Source: Terana coerulea (taxonomy: Eukaryota; Basidiomycota; Agaricomycetes; Polyporales; Phanerochaetaceae). From it: DNA of 27,159 nt. Positions 1 to 10,755 of this stretch are shown here, in pieces. The position numbers and the translations under genes were made by a program. Each line of letters begins with the position of its first letter. The stretch's first letter is position 1. Below the pieces are notes generated by a model. That model was not told where the DNA came from. It saw nothing but the letters and a program-made list of their open reading frames with translations, and searched no databases. Location: assembly GCA_024811115.1 (NCBI GenBank), contig JAKOGH010000362.1, positions 1 through 27,159 of the forward strand, written 5' to 3'.

Positions 1-137
1 CACAAGGCGTCAATGTTATAGGTTGCACTCGCCCATTACAGTAGTCATACCAATGAAAACACGCCCAGGGTGTTCTCAATATTGAATGTCGACGGGAGAC
101 CTGAACCCGCAGGGCCAGCTGCAGAGGGAAGGTGCAT
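1..137 (-). CDS. 5' end of an unrecognised gene, possibly a DUF6534-type membrane protein (partial)
   Basis: On the minus strand an ATG at 137-135 opens a 29-codon exon (137-51) that ends at a GTATGA donor at 50; the rest of the gene lies beyond the left edge. The predicted peptide begins MHLPSAAGPAGSG and continues PSTFNIENTLGVFSL. A short soluble N-terminus ending in an NTLG-like motif just before the first membrane helix is typical of the large agaricomycete family of multi-pass proteins with a C-terminal DUF6534 domain, which has no firm biochemical role. That assignment is an inference from one short exon; the membrane helices and the DUF itself are not in the window. An alternative is that the upstream TCTGCAG is an acceptor and the exon is internal. 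Confidence 0.3.
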
Positions 138-299
138 TTTGAGGAGTTAGTAGGGTATAATGGAGGAGTGGGACTGAGGTGCAAGCAGCTTGAAGCCAGT
201 GCCTTTATGGTGGCGAGGCAGGTAATGATGTGGTTAAGATGCCAGTTACGGGAACGGGGATAGATTTGCAGTTGCTTACCTACCGTACCTGAGCCTCAC

Positions 300-1058
300 T
301 AACTTTGTCCCATACACGACTTCGCCTTCCTCAGATGGGGAACGCCCGATGACACCAATGATAACAGTTCTCGGAGCGAGTTTTGAATCTTGAAGTTCAG
401 CCGCAGATGCGTAGGCATCCACCATCCTGATGGTGGCATATGATCATCTCTGACCGAAGGAGGACTACGCGGAAGGTACTCACGGATATTCACGCCGTAC
501 CGCAACACTCCTAACACGGGGATGTCCAGACTGCAACTGAGCTAGCGAGTCCGGTAGATTCTGTTGTCCCATCGGGTGCGAACAATGCTGCTATGGCACC
601 ATATCAAACGAGCCTGGTTGTTGTTCTGAAGCAGTGTATTCTGGGGCGATGTGTTTGACTTAAAGCTGTTCAGCGTAGTTGAACTACTGCGGACGGGCTC
701 GAACCTTAGCCCATAAAGGCGAATGGACATCGCGACAGATAGGGTGGAGAGCGTAGGTGATGTCCGCTACAGCACGTTAGGGCGATGGATACCTGGCAGA
801 GTATTCAGACTGGGTTTCATTAACGTGAAGCTTCGAGCAACCCACCATCATCGACGGAGGGTTGTCACTTTGCGTATACATACATATGCCAGTGCCAACT
901 GCAGGATGCACACCCTCTCGGAGGAATCTTCACAGCATTTGCGATTTGTCGGGTCGTAAGTACCACCAAGATCCACGCGGATTTAGATAGCCCGAGTAAA
1001 TCCACCTCACAGATATCTCCGACTACGCGCAAACCGCTAGACCCCGAGCACCGTCCAT
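300..1058 (-). other. unresolved minus-strand exon-like segments
   Basis: I do not recognise a gene here, but several short open segments on the minus strand are bounded by plausible splice sites. One possible chain starts at an ATG at 1058 (MDGARGLAVC), leaves at a GTAGTC donor at 1026, resumes at 927-884, passes a 117-nt intron with a GTATGT donor at 883 and a CTAAC branch site plus TAG acceptor ending at 767, and continues 766-705 (DITYALHPICRDVHSPLWAK). Further downstream, 517-300 holds two competing frames that could follow a GTGAGT donor near 488. The phases do not join into one unique model, so this is only a statement that a small multi-exon gene may lie here, downstream of and in the same direction as QCR8. 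Confidence 0.2.
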
Positions 1059-1210
1059 TCTTCACAGTAAGCGTATACTGTATCCAACTCGATACGTGCC
1101 GATGGTATAGTAAAAGACTGGCACTGCCACGGTTCGGAAACGGTACTCCTGATGAAGTGAAACACTCTATGAATTGCTCATGCGAATAGTATGACAGGAT
1201 GATGTAGAGC

Positions 1211-1860
1211 TTAGTGAGCACCATGGCCGGCAACATGGGCAGCCTTGCTGTTCTGCCATTCGTCGTGGCTCTTCGCCCAAGTGTAGGTGCCGTAGCCTGC
1301 CGCCAGGATGATGGTATGAGCCAAGGACGAGTCGGGATGCGTGAGCGGGGAACAGGCGTGCAAATAAATATGTAAGCTAGCGAGCTCTGAAGTTTCACAG
1401 AGCACACGTACCGATGGCGACAGGCACAATCCAGTACGGGACCTGGACAGAGAGACGGCGGTAACCGTTGAAGATGTAGTTGCGGAAGAGGTGGTGACCA
1501 GCCCGCTGACGCCAAGGGGAGACAGCTGAAGGTGGCAAGATGATCCACACGCTTATTAGGACAATACTTGTAGATATGAGGTTCGGTAGACGCACCGTAC
1601 TGAACGATACCCTTCTGGGGCTGAACGGCCTTGTCACCCCACCAAACGTTCTAACCACAGAGACAGTCAGCTCCATTCTGCAATTGCTCCGCAGAGACGA
1701 ATGATTTTGAACGGTAAGCCTCCAGGTTGAATGGCTACTCACGTAGACCTTGGCTGTAAAGCAAAGCGTTGTGAGTACCTCGTGTCCGCACCGATATCTA
1801 GAACAATAGGATAACGCACGTCCGGGCAATTTCGCTCTGGCGAATCAATGTGGGCCTCAT
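1211..1860 (-). CDS. QCR8: cytochrome b-c1 complex subunit 8 (complex III, ubiquinone-binding QP-C type)
   Basis: Small inner-membrane subunit of mitochondrial respiratory complex III, which packs against cytochrome b. Five exons: 1860-1820, 1753-1743, 1650-1596, 1525-1412, 1296-1211; introns are 66, 92, 70, 115 nt, all GT-AG. The recognisable part runs WWGDKAVQPQKGIVQYAVSP, then FRNYIFNGYRRLSVQVPYW, then YGTYTWAKSHDEWQNSKA and a short His-rich tail; WWGD, QKGI, the FNxxRR motif, one membrane helix and the final EWxNSK motif match fungal Qcr8. Length would be about 101 residues, normal for the family. Exons 3-5 join in perfect phase. Exons 1 plus 2 (MRPTLIRQSE.../KVY) are one base out of phase; dropping one base near 1828-1833 would give an M/I-P-G-P-K-V-Y junction typical of these proteins, so a sequencing insertion is suspected. 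Neighbour: head to head with OST4. Confidence 0.9.
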
Positions 1861-2123
1861 CTTGAATTATTTAGACCTTTACGACGAAAAGGAAGGTAGA
1901 CGTTGGCAGAGGCGCAGTGGAGAGAGTAAACGTGCTGCCGAGCCTGTCCGACACGGTCCCGCTGAAGGTGACAAATAGATGCAAACACCACGTAGGTTGG
2001 GCGCTTTGCATTCCCCGCCGTCCTCAGGACTGCGAGCATCGTCTTGACGGCGGTGAGTACCATGCATCCCGGCGACAAAAATGCCCTCTCAGTTAACCTC
2101 ATTCTTATGCTGTAGACATTGTC
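1861..2123. promoter_or_regulatory. shared bidirectional promoter region between QCR8 and OST4
   Basis: Only 263 bp separate the two divergent start codons, and part of that is the OST4 5' leader with its intron (GTGAGT donor at 2053, acceptor ending at 2115, 63 nt). Transcription of both genes must therefore be driven from roughly 1870-2000. No canonical TATA box was seen. A short upstream ORF begins at 1979 on the plus strand and ends before the intron, so it could modulate OST4 translation; that is inference. Confidence 0.45.
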
Positions 2124-2252
2124 ATGATCAGCAACAGCACGCTGTACAACCTGGCCAACAGCCTGGGCGCCCTTGCCATGCTCACGGTCGTGGCATACCA
2201 CTTCGTAGCCGTGAACGCACGGTACCTCTCGAAAGAGAGTACACCGAAGTAA
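2124..2252 (+). CDS. OST4: oligosaccharyltransferase subunit Ost4 (mini-protein)
   Basis: Ost4 is a tiny single-pass ER membrane subunit of the oligosaccharyltransferase that transfers the lipid-linked glycan to Asn-X-Ser/Thr sites; it bridges the Stt3 catalytic subunit to Ost3/Ost6. The ORF is 42 codons: MISNSTLYNLANSLG, a hydrophobic helix ALAMLTVVAYHFVAV, then NARYLSKESTPK and TAA. MIS at the start, a Leu-Ala-rich helix and the YHxxxV segment match fungal Ost4 (36 residues in budding yeast). The start is the only ATG in frame, eight bases after a TAG acceptor that closes a 63-nt 5'UTR intron (2053-2115). The single coding exon needs no correction. A 3'UTR intron is possible (GTGAGA near 2292 to a CAG near 2356). 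The gene is head to head with QCR8 and convergent with SNF5. Confidence 0.9.
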   Translation: MISNSTLYNLANSLGALAMLTVVAYHFVAVNARYLSKESTPK

Positions 2253-2908
2253 CACTGCAGGACTGAGGGAAGCGTATTTATTCCAGGGCAAGGTGAGATG
2301 TTTCTTGCTCTTAGTGATACGACCATGCTCAGACGTTCTTAGGTCATTTGTTACAGTACTGCGCATGTGCATACCCTACCTTTATACAACGATATAAACT
2401 TATAAACAGTGTGTCCTTGCTCTGGACGATTCCGGCTGGCTGAGTACCTCACGAACGCACCATGCCTGTGGGCTCTTTGTGTCAGAAATATAGATTAATG
2501 TTCGAGCTCGTGCTCACCACGCCCCGACGCTCGGGCGCTTTCTATTTACATATGTTTGTTCTGCTAATTACGTGCCTGCTTTCGTACCTGGCGATCGTAG
2601 TTAGGTCTGGAGTCATACCGTAGAGTATATAGCTTACCGGAATCCATCGTGAACGCTCGCGCGTTTGCCTTCCCGCCGCCGACGTTCCCACCCGCGCGAC
2701 CCCTTGTTTTGACACTTTGAGACCCGCAAAATTCCATCACACATCAGTAGGTATATTCGATGTTAAGCAGAGTTATATTCAGACAGGAAATAACAATACA
2801 GACAGACAGAGAGAAAAGCGAGTTAGGAGAGTGTAGACGATGCAAGAACAACAGACAACATAATCCAGAAAGATAGCAAGGGCACATACGTCCCACGAGA
2901 TAGTCCAT
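2253..2908. other. convergent intergenic region, 3'UTRs of OST4 and SNF5
   Basis: About 650 bp between the ends of two converging genes. It holds no ORF with family resemblance. A purine-rich, CAGA-repeating stretch at 2795-2820 lies close to the SNF5 stop and probably belongs to its 3'UTR. No tRNA, snRNA or mobile element was recognised. Confidence 0.5.
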
Positions 2909-5900
2909 TTATGGCGCCTGACCATCGACAGCACCGATCCGACTGTTGACCTTCTGCCGATGGTTGCGGTTTCGCAGATGCACTTCATAATTAGTCAGGC
3001 TTTCGCCGGGTCCGGGGTATACAGCTGCGCAGCAGAGCGATGAGCACCACACCCGGTGGGCAGGAGAGGGAAGGGTAGCACGTACCTTTCCAGGACAATC
3101 CAAGCATTTGATGCGCCATTCAGGCTGCGTGGAGTTCACGCCCTTTTTCATGATAGCCTCAAACTTGTCGTCAGGGTACCGCTCGTTCATCTCCTTCATC
3201 GCGGCTTCCAGCCACGCCGGCAGCGGGGGTTCTTCTGAGTCCAGATGAGCCGCAGACCTCACCGAACGACGGTGTATACTCACTTTAATGGATCGGCCCG
3301 CGGCCGCGAGGAGGCGCCGACCCGGTCGGCGTCGTCACGTTCGTCGCGACCGACGGCGAGTCCTGCGGCGTGTCCTGGATGCCCTCGGACGACTCGCTCT
3401 GGCTGGGCGCCATCGCGGGCGCCGACTGCGGATGACCGTTCGTCTTCGGCTTGTTCGCTAACGGCGGCTCGGATATGCTCGACGTCGACGACATCGGGGA
3501 CCCTGGGTCCTGCAGCTTCTCAATCTTCGGGAACCGAGGGCCGTCAAGCTCCGTGCGGATGGACAACGGCTTCACGTCCATGGGCTCAGGCGAAGGCTTC
3601 CGCGGCGTCTCCGGCTCGACGGTCGGTGCCTTCGACGACGAAGCCTCCGCAGCCTGGGCCTGGGGCCGCTTTCGGCGGGAGTGTGAGAGCCGACTCTCCT
3701 CTTCCTGCCTCTTGAGATTGGTATGATACTCGAGGCTCGAGTTGTACTCGACGGGACGCGGTCGACGATGCCTGTGCCAGAATTTGCCTGAAAGAGCACG
3801 ACATCAGCGACGGCCAACAGAAAATGACGAAGCAACGCACCGCAGACGCCACACTGGGACTTGTCGCCAAGAGGGCCCTTGCGACGGCCCACCGCGATGC
3901 TCTCGGGGCAGCCGCAGTTCGAGCAGTGCCAGACCCCGTCGATGTAGTTCGGGTGCTGCCCGTCCACATACTCGCGCTCCTTCGCCTCGCGCTCCAGCTC
4001 CTTCGCGCGCTTCGCAGAGAGCGGCACCCGCGCGCCTCGGTTCTCGGAGATCGTCGTCGTCGAGGCGGGCAGGTCGATGTCCAGCGGTGGCGGCACGGTC
4101 CCGGGGTCCGCGGCGGTGGCGGGCGTGGGCGCCTTGACCTTTGCGCGAGGGCGGAGGACCGACGCAGGGTAAGAGGGCGCCTTCATGAGCCCCTTTGGCT
4201 TCTTCTCCTTGGTCTGCACGGGCGCTGCAGGTGTGACGGGCAGGGGCATCGTCTGCGGTAAGAGCGACGTTCCGTTCTCCGACGCAATCATGTTCGCGAT
4301 GGTGTGCGACGCGGCCGCTGCTGCGGCGCGACGGGATGTCGGGGCGGCGTTCGCGTTTGCGATGGCCAGTGTCGCTGCATCGACTTCTGGGAAGCCGATC
4401 GCCGGCGTGCGATACGTCTTGGGCGGCTCTCGGTCGGGAAGGGCAATGCCTCTGCGGCCACGAGTAGTCTTGCGGCGGCGGCGATTGAGCTCTTTCTCGC
4501 GCTCCTTCTCATTGCGCTCGAGCTCACTATCGCTGAGGTAGTTAAGCTGAGGCGTGAAGGCCATGACTTGATCCATGGAGCGGGCACCAGTGGAGAGCGA
4601 CGGGAGGAAAGAGAGCCGAAGGTCCTCGTCTTGTACGGCGGACCCATCAGAGGGTGCCCAACCAAGAAGAGCGACTTTTGGTAGGTGTGAACTTGCTCTC
4701 TTATTGAGTGCGCAATGGCAGTCCTGCAATGCATTGTTAAAATACTTGAACAAGTTGTGAAGTGAAAGACATACTTGAATTCACCGTTCAACCCGAGCTC
4801 TTGCGCATATATGTCAGCAAACCGCTCAGGTGACGGGTCAGGGGTGTCCAGATCCCACTCGAACTGGTCTTCAAGCTTGATCGGACCAACAATGATGTCG
4901 AGCTGCAACGACTCATCAGCACGACGCTTCACTCGCAACCTGTAACGACACTCACTTTAATCAGAATGCGCATTTCCTCCACGTTCTTGCTCTCATCTTC
5001 CTCAAAGTCGTCCACCGACATGTACTGGTCCACCGCGTTCGCCGCCGGCACCTCGACCTCCTCCCCTCGTCCTTGACGATCTTCCGGCGCTTGCGATTAT
5101 GCGCCTCGCCGCGCACCTCCCATGGGCGCAGCAGCTCCTCGCCCTGAATGTGCGCGCGCCACGCGTCCCACCACGCCGCGTCGTCCTCGCCGAGCTGGCC
5201 GCTGAGCACGACGTCCTCAAAGCCGTCCTCGCCGAGCGTCGCGGTGTGCGTCTTGTAGTCGCTCAGCTGGTCCTGGATGGTCTTCGTGATGATCGCGTGG
5301 TAGCTCGGCGCGAGGCTGTAGTCGTCCACGATGGACTGCGCAAAGATCTCGGGCGTAATGACAGGATCTACGAATAAGCATTTAGGCTTTTGATCGCCTG
5401 GGTGTCTGTAAACAGAGAACTGACCGTTGAGGTTCCACACGAAGGTGTCGCGCATTTTATGGTGGTCGACGTCGAACTCGAGGCGGATCGGAACCAGTTG
5501 CTCGGACCGCTTCGCATCCTCGGGATTGACCGTCCTCGGCCTGCGTCCAGACCAGGAAGTCAGCACAACGCACCGAGTGACACCAAGAAGCCACTCACAG
5601 CTTGAACCCCTCGCGCCTGCCCGCCTTCTTCCGCGTCTTGTGCTCGCGGTCGTTCTTCAGCCCAATCAGGTCGAACTTCTCCTTCCGCCGGCGCGCGCCG
5701 CGCGTCCTCCTGCGGGTCCTTCTCCCACCACGGCCGCCGCCGCGCGAGGCCGTCGCGCACCTCGGCGCCCGCGCGCTCCTTCATCGCCTTGTAGCGCGCC
5801 TCGTACGCGCGGTCCGCCGCCATCCAGCCCTGCACGGCCGCGACCGCGTCCGGCGCCAGCTTCGGGATCGTCGTCTCCGAGTCGATGAGCGGCACGACCG

Positions 5901-8900
5901 ACACGCGCGTCGTCTTCGGGTTCAGGTTCACATCCACCGGCAGCGGCGGGAGCTGCGGCACGATCTGTGCCGGGCCGGCGCCGCTCGTCGCGGCGGCGGA
6001 CGCGGTGGCTGGGCCGCCGAACCCGTCGCCCGTCGCGGCCCTCGTGAGCGGCGGCGCGCCCGCGAGGACGCCCGCACCCCGGCCTTGCTCGGCATGCCGC
6101 CGTTGGGGAACGGTGAGCCCGCCGCGGGGGTGGTTGCGACGCTTGCCGCGGAGTGTGAGGCGGTGCGGGCCCGTCGCCCTCGAGCAGCGCCGCGGGGTTC
6201 GGCGAACCCGCCGCGGCCATCGCGTTGCCCATCGACGGCACGGCCATGCTGGGCGTGCTCGGGATCGCGACGGTGCCCATCGCAGGGTTGATGTTCGTGT
6301 TGATGCTCAGGCCGGCCGCGTTCGCCTGCATGCCGCCCATTGCGCTCGCGGTGCGCAGGTCGCCGACGCTGGGCTGGCGCGACACGCCGGGGCCCATGCC
6401 GTTCATACTCGGCAATGCGATGTCGCCCGTCCCAGCCATCTGCGACTGGCCGGGCTGCTGTGCTCTGGACAGAGACGGGCCCCGCATACCGTTTGTATTA
6501 GGCATGCCGTTCATCATGTTGCGCATGTGCGCCATCTGCGCGGGCGTCATATTGTTGGGTAGCGGCCCTTGCTGACCTATATCAACTCGTTAGCGCGATG
6601 CGTCACTCACTACAATGAAGTAACAAACATACCCTGCATTGGCTGTCCTTGCGACGTATTCTGCTGGTCAAGAGGGACAGGCGTGCCCCCGCAGACTGTG
6701 GGACGGGTGTGCCCGAGACCTTCCTCTTCGACCCAACTCTGGGCGACCCTGGTGTCGAGCCAGGCACCGGTGCAGGTGCAATGGGCGGATAGGTTGCCGA
6801 CGTCGGTGTCGCAACGGGTGTATGCGCGCCTTGCTGCTGGCCCTGCTGGCCATTATGGGGACCAGCGGAACCGGGCTGAGATGTGGGGGCTTGAGACTGT
6901 TGTTGTTGTTGTTGTTGCTGTGGTCTGAACCCAGTTGCGGTGCCTGGCCGGCTGCCCGTCAGCGCTGGTGTCCTCGCCCTCATCCCGCCCTGCATACTTT
7001 GGCTCGTGCCAGGGCGGGGCGCCGGACTCGCCGTCGATCTCGCGTTCGGCTGCTCCGGGCGCGGCTGGATGGGCACCGGTGACGGCGCAGGGAGCCCGTG
7101 CTGACCCGCCTGCTGCATATTCTGCTGTTGCGCCTGCTGTTGCTGCTGCTGTTGTGACGGCTGCATGCCCATCGAGCTGCCCGTACGTGAGATGGCACCC
7201 GCGTTGGCGCCCGGACTCGGCGCAGCGCCCGCGGTACCGGGCCTGGGGCTCTGTGCGTGCCCGTGGTAGTGGTGTTGCTGCGCCATGTGCTGAGGATGTT
7301 GCTGGCCGAACTGGCCGGGCGGGCCCATCATGCCGCCCCCGTCCCAGGGCGGGGCGCGGGGGATGGGCCGGTCGTGGGCGGGCGTGGCGGGATCGTCGAC
7401 GGCGGCGGCATCATACCCGCGTTCGGGTGTTGCATCTGCTGGGGATGCTGTTGCTGCATGTGCGCATTCTGCGGGTGCTGGTGTGGCGTCTGCGAACGGG
7501 CGGGCGAGGGGGCGCCTTGTTGAGGAAAAGCGTGCGGCTGCGTTGGGCTCGCGTGCTGGCCCTGCGACATCGACGAGCCCGGACGATCGGCTGTGCCCTG
7601 GCCCTGGCTGTGCATCGCTTGCAAGTTTTGCATCTGGGCGAGCTGCGCAGGATTCATACCCGACATCCCGCCCATACCCTGCATCCCTTGCATACCGCCG
7701 CCCATGCCCTGCATCCCTCCCATACCCGTCATGTTGCTCATGCCCATCATGTTGTTGCTCATGCCGTTCATCCCTCCATCCATCCCGACGCCGAAGTTGT
7801 TCGCCATGCCACTCATCATCGCGTCAGACATACCCTGGCCTTGCATACCCATACCCTGGTCGCCCTGACCCCGCCCTTGCATGCCCATGTTGTGCATGCC
7901 GTCACCGCCGCGACCGTGCATGTTCATCTGGTTGCCGCGGCGCATCTGCTGCTGTTGCTGCATATTCATCAGCATGAGCTTCTGCATCGCCTGGTGCCGC
8001 TTCCTGCGGGGCCATATAGCTGAGCTGCTGCATCTGGCTCGACGTCAGCGGGAGTTTGCCCATGTTGGACATGCCGCCGCCCATGCCACCCATTTGTGCA
8101 TTGGAAGGCGTTCCCGGTTGCGAGTTTAGCGCGGCGGGGTTGATCGATGACGGCTGGGTGTGCGGAGGTTGAGGAGACGAAGCCGAGCCAGCATTAAGCG
8201 GACCTGGAGATTAAAAGCATGTCCGCTCCGTCACCAAGACTGGGCAAAGCAGGAGCAGATCGAACACTCACCTCCGCCGGCGTTGGCGCTCATGCTCAAG
8301 GCCTGGGGGTTTATACCTCCCATTCCACCCATGCTCATACCCCCACCACCCATGGCCATCATGCTGTTCACGCCAGCGATGTTGTTCATCCCGCCTCCGT
8401 TCGACATATGCTGCGAGTTGTTCATTCCTCCGCCTTGTTGCATCAGGTGCTGGGGTTGATGTCGCCGCCGCCTGTGCCTGGTCTGCCGGAGGCCTGGTTA
8501 AACTGCGCTTGGGGATTTGAAGGGAACATTTGTGGGTTGCCCATGCCGCCCCGGCCGCCCATACTCATGCCACTCATGTTCATTCCTCCACCCATTCCAC
8601 CCATCCCGCTCATGTTCATCATCGCCTGCGGATTCATGCCTCCGCCTCCGCCGCCTCCTTGGTGTTGTTGCTGGAACTGCTGCATCATCTGCGGGTTGAA
8701 GCCTCCGCCGCCACCCCCGCCGCTCATGCCCGCTCTTGCAGCCAGCATCTGCTGAAACTGCTGCTGCTGCGTCGGACTCATGCTGCCCATGCCGTTCATG
8801 CCCATGCCGTTCATCATGCCTGAATTCATCTGGCCGTGCTGTTGCTGCTGCTGGAGGGCGGCGAGCATGGCTGGGTTGGGCGCATGCTGCCCCGACTGGG

Positions 8901-8907
8901 AGTTCAT
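2909..8907 (-). CDS. SNF5: SWI/SNF chromatin-remodelling complex core subunit Snf5 (SMARCB1 family)
   Basis: Snf5/INI1 is a core subunit of the nuclear SWI/SNF remodeller that grips the nucleosome acidic patch. Ten exons: 8907-8272, 8203-6633, 6576-5599, 5540-5425, 5367-4956, 4902-4775, 4723-3841, 3787-3284, 3234-3086, 3024-2909; introns 49-68 nt, GT-AG. About 1,830 residues. Residues 1 to about 1,000 are Met/Gly/Gln/Pro-rich with poly-Q and MGGM runs. SNF5 repeat 1 (VPIRLEFDVDHHKMRDTFVW, then PVITPEIFAQ) spans exons 4-5; repeat 2 (LDIIVGPIKLEDQFEWDLD, then ELGLNGEF) exons 6-7. A GATA-type finger (CSNC-x20-CGVC, then KFWHRHRRPRPVEYN) crosses the exon 7/8 junction. Exons 9-10 carry CLDC and HLRNRNH, a Cys2/His2-like motif. 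Single-base frame offsets occur near 8453, 8001, 7360, 6688, 6120, 6075, 5695, 5065, 4653, 3290 and 3015; correcting them would join all segments, so assembly error is favoured over pseudogenisation. Confidence 0.93.
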
Positions 8908-9470
8908 GGTGGGTCGTCGCCGTCGTTAGATGTGATGTGTACTAGACCCGTGTTCGATAGGATGGTCGGCTCGGCAAAATCGGCGCGACAGTCGACGGCC
9001 GCAATGGGGACTGGAGAAGCGGAAGTCCTACAGGCGGGTCAATTGGTGAGTACCAGTTCTGACGCGAGAGAGACATGCAGGCAATGAGGGCGTGAGAGAG
9101 TAGCGGTGAATGCACGTGACGATCAACAGGGAGACGTCCGGGACGATGAGGGCGATGGAGGGGAGGGGAAGGGAGGTGGCTCAAGCGAGGGATGGCGGGA
9201 CAGGACGAAGAAGAAAGGGAAAGGGAAAGGGAAAGGGAAGAGGAGGGAGGGACGAGAGCGTGGAAGGGCAAAGGAAGAGGGCGGCTTACGTTGATGGTGT
9301 CGGGAGGGGATGTGTTGGGGGAAGCGTCGGGGACGTCGGCGGGGACGGGCGCAGACGGTGCGGCAGGGTACGTACGCACAGGCGCAGTGGCCGGTAGTTG
9401 TGTATGACGTGCGCCGGCCGGCGGTATGGGGTGTCCGGACTTGGGCGGGCGGCGGAGGGGCAGGGGCGGG
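8908..9470 (-). promoter_or_regulatory. SNF5 promoter and 5' leader with pyrimidine-rich tract
   Basis: Upstream of the SNF5 ATG the minus strand becomes strongly CT-rich over about 9130-9290, the usual look of basidiomycete core promoters and transcription start regions. The tract includes four perfect AAAGGG hexamers on the plus strand (9214-9237). No TATA box is obvious. The same region is present in the second copy, where the tract is longer. Confidence 0.45.
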
Positions 9471-10458
9471 ACGAAACGTCGGCACTGCTGGAGAGGAGAG
9501 AGGGGCTGCGGTCAGAAGACGGCTGAGGACACGGGAACACCCTTCTGGCGAGCTGCTGCAGAGCCCGCTCGATGACACGCACCTCGCGCAGACGCACCGT
9601 GCAGGAGACGATCTGTGCCAATCCGTGCGGAATCTGCTCTCCCTGCGCTCTTCCCTCGTACGCTCCTGGGGCCTCGTGCGCTTTCACAAGCTGGCGGCGG
9701 TGCGATTCGCCTCTGCTGCCACTGGCGAGTTTCCGTGGGAGGCGAAAAGAACAAACAGCGCACACGTCACGGCGCCGTCACGTACACCGCCCGGTCACAG
9801 CCTCGTCACACGCCCGCCGGGCGCCCTCGCCCCGCCCCGCCAGGCGCAGCGGCGGGTGCCCAGAGGTCGTACGTCGAGGCGCAGGGGCAGCAGGACGCGG
9901 CGGAGGGGGAGACATGGCTCCGGGCAAGGTCGAAACGGTTCCGAAATTTGTCTCGAGCGAGTGCGTTGGTTGCATAACCGCCTACAGCTCCCCATGGTCA
10001 GATCTAGATCGCAGATGACCCTCTCCGCCCGTTCGTCCTCTGCCCCTCTGGGCCTTATCGCCGCGTGCGCCTCTCTGCCTCTTGCCTTCGTGTCTGAGTC
10101 TTGCGCTACGCCCAGAACGCGCGGAAGGACAGACAACTGTCCCCTTCCATGCCCGGCGTCTGCTGGCGCCTGTCCAGCGGAAAGCGTCCGCGTCTATTTC
10201 CCCGCACCCGCCACGCTTCCCACCCTGGTGATCGGCGGTGCCCCGACCACGTCCCCGAGCGAGCGTCATCGCGACGTGCATCCACGCAGCCACCGTCGAC
10301 GTCGACGTCACGCGTTCACTCGCACCGCACACATGGTCACTCGGACGCGTCGCTGGCGTTGCATGTCACTGAACACGGGCGCTAGCTACGGATCGCAGGC
10401 GCAAGGGTTCGCCCTCCCAAGGGGAAAGCGTGCTATCTAAAAAAGTGAGAAAGGGCAC
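9471..10458. other. no recognisable gene; GC-rich duplicated spacer
   Basis: Long open frames on both strands here are expected from GC content and show no family motif. A 34-codon plus-strand ORF at 9913-10017 starts in a good ATG context (MAPGKVETVPKF) and is identical in copy B, but nothing else supports it. The stretch may hold the upstream part of a transcript running away from SNF5. Confidence 0.4.
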
Positions 10459-10755
10459 TACAAGGCGTATAGTTATCGGTAAGTTTCCTTTTACAAGGCG
10501 TACAGTTATCGGTAAGTTCCCTTCTACAAGGCATATAGTTATCGGTAAGTTTCCTTCTACAAGGCGTACAGTTATCGGTAAGTTCCCTTCTACAAGGCAT
10601 ATAGTTATCGGTAAGTTTCCTTCTACAAGGCGTACAGTTATCAGTAAGCTCCCTTCTACAAGGCGTATAGTTATCAGTAAGCTCCCTTCTACGAGGCGTA
10701 CAGTTGTCGGTAAGTCCCCTTCTACAAGGCGTGCAGTTATCGGTAAGTTCCCTTT
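10459..10755. repeat. 33-bp minisatellite, nine units (copy A)
   Basis: Nine head-to-tail 33-bp units begin at 10459, 10492, 10525, 10558, 10591, 10624, 10657, 10690 and 10723. Units 1-5 alternate between two variants (GCRTATAG...TTT and GCGTACAG...TTC), giving a 66-bp higher-order period. Seven units contain GGTAAGT, a match to the 5' splice-site consensus, and units 6 and 7 have AGTAAGC. Because 33 is a multiple of three, frames on both strands are open and give 11-residue peptide repeats, which I treat as a by-product. Confidence 0.95.

Noticed and set aside
4903..4955. 16-nt intron at GTGAGT...TTACAG in SNF5
   Set aside because: Too short to splice. Using the downstream TTGCAG gives a 53-nt intron and restores the SNF5 repeat 2 start (IK|LDIIVG).
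3245..8129. Numerous plus-strand ORFs of 60-362 codons opposite SNF5
   Set aside because: They are antisense shadows of the Met/Gly/Gln codons of SNF5, giving Pro/Cys/His/Ala-rich nonsense peptides.
10459..10755. CRISPR-like array
   Set aside because: The units are contiguous with no unique spacers and the context is eukaryotic. It is a minisatellite.
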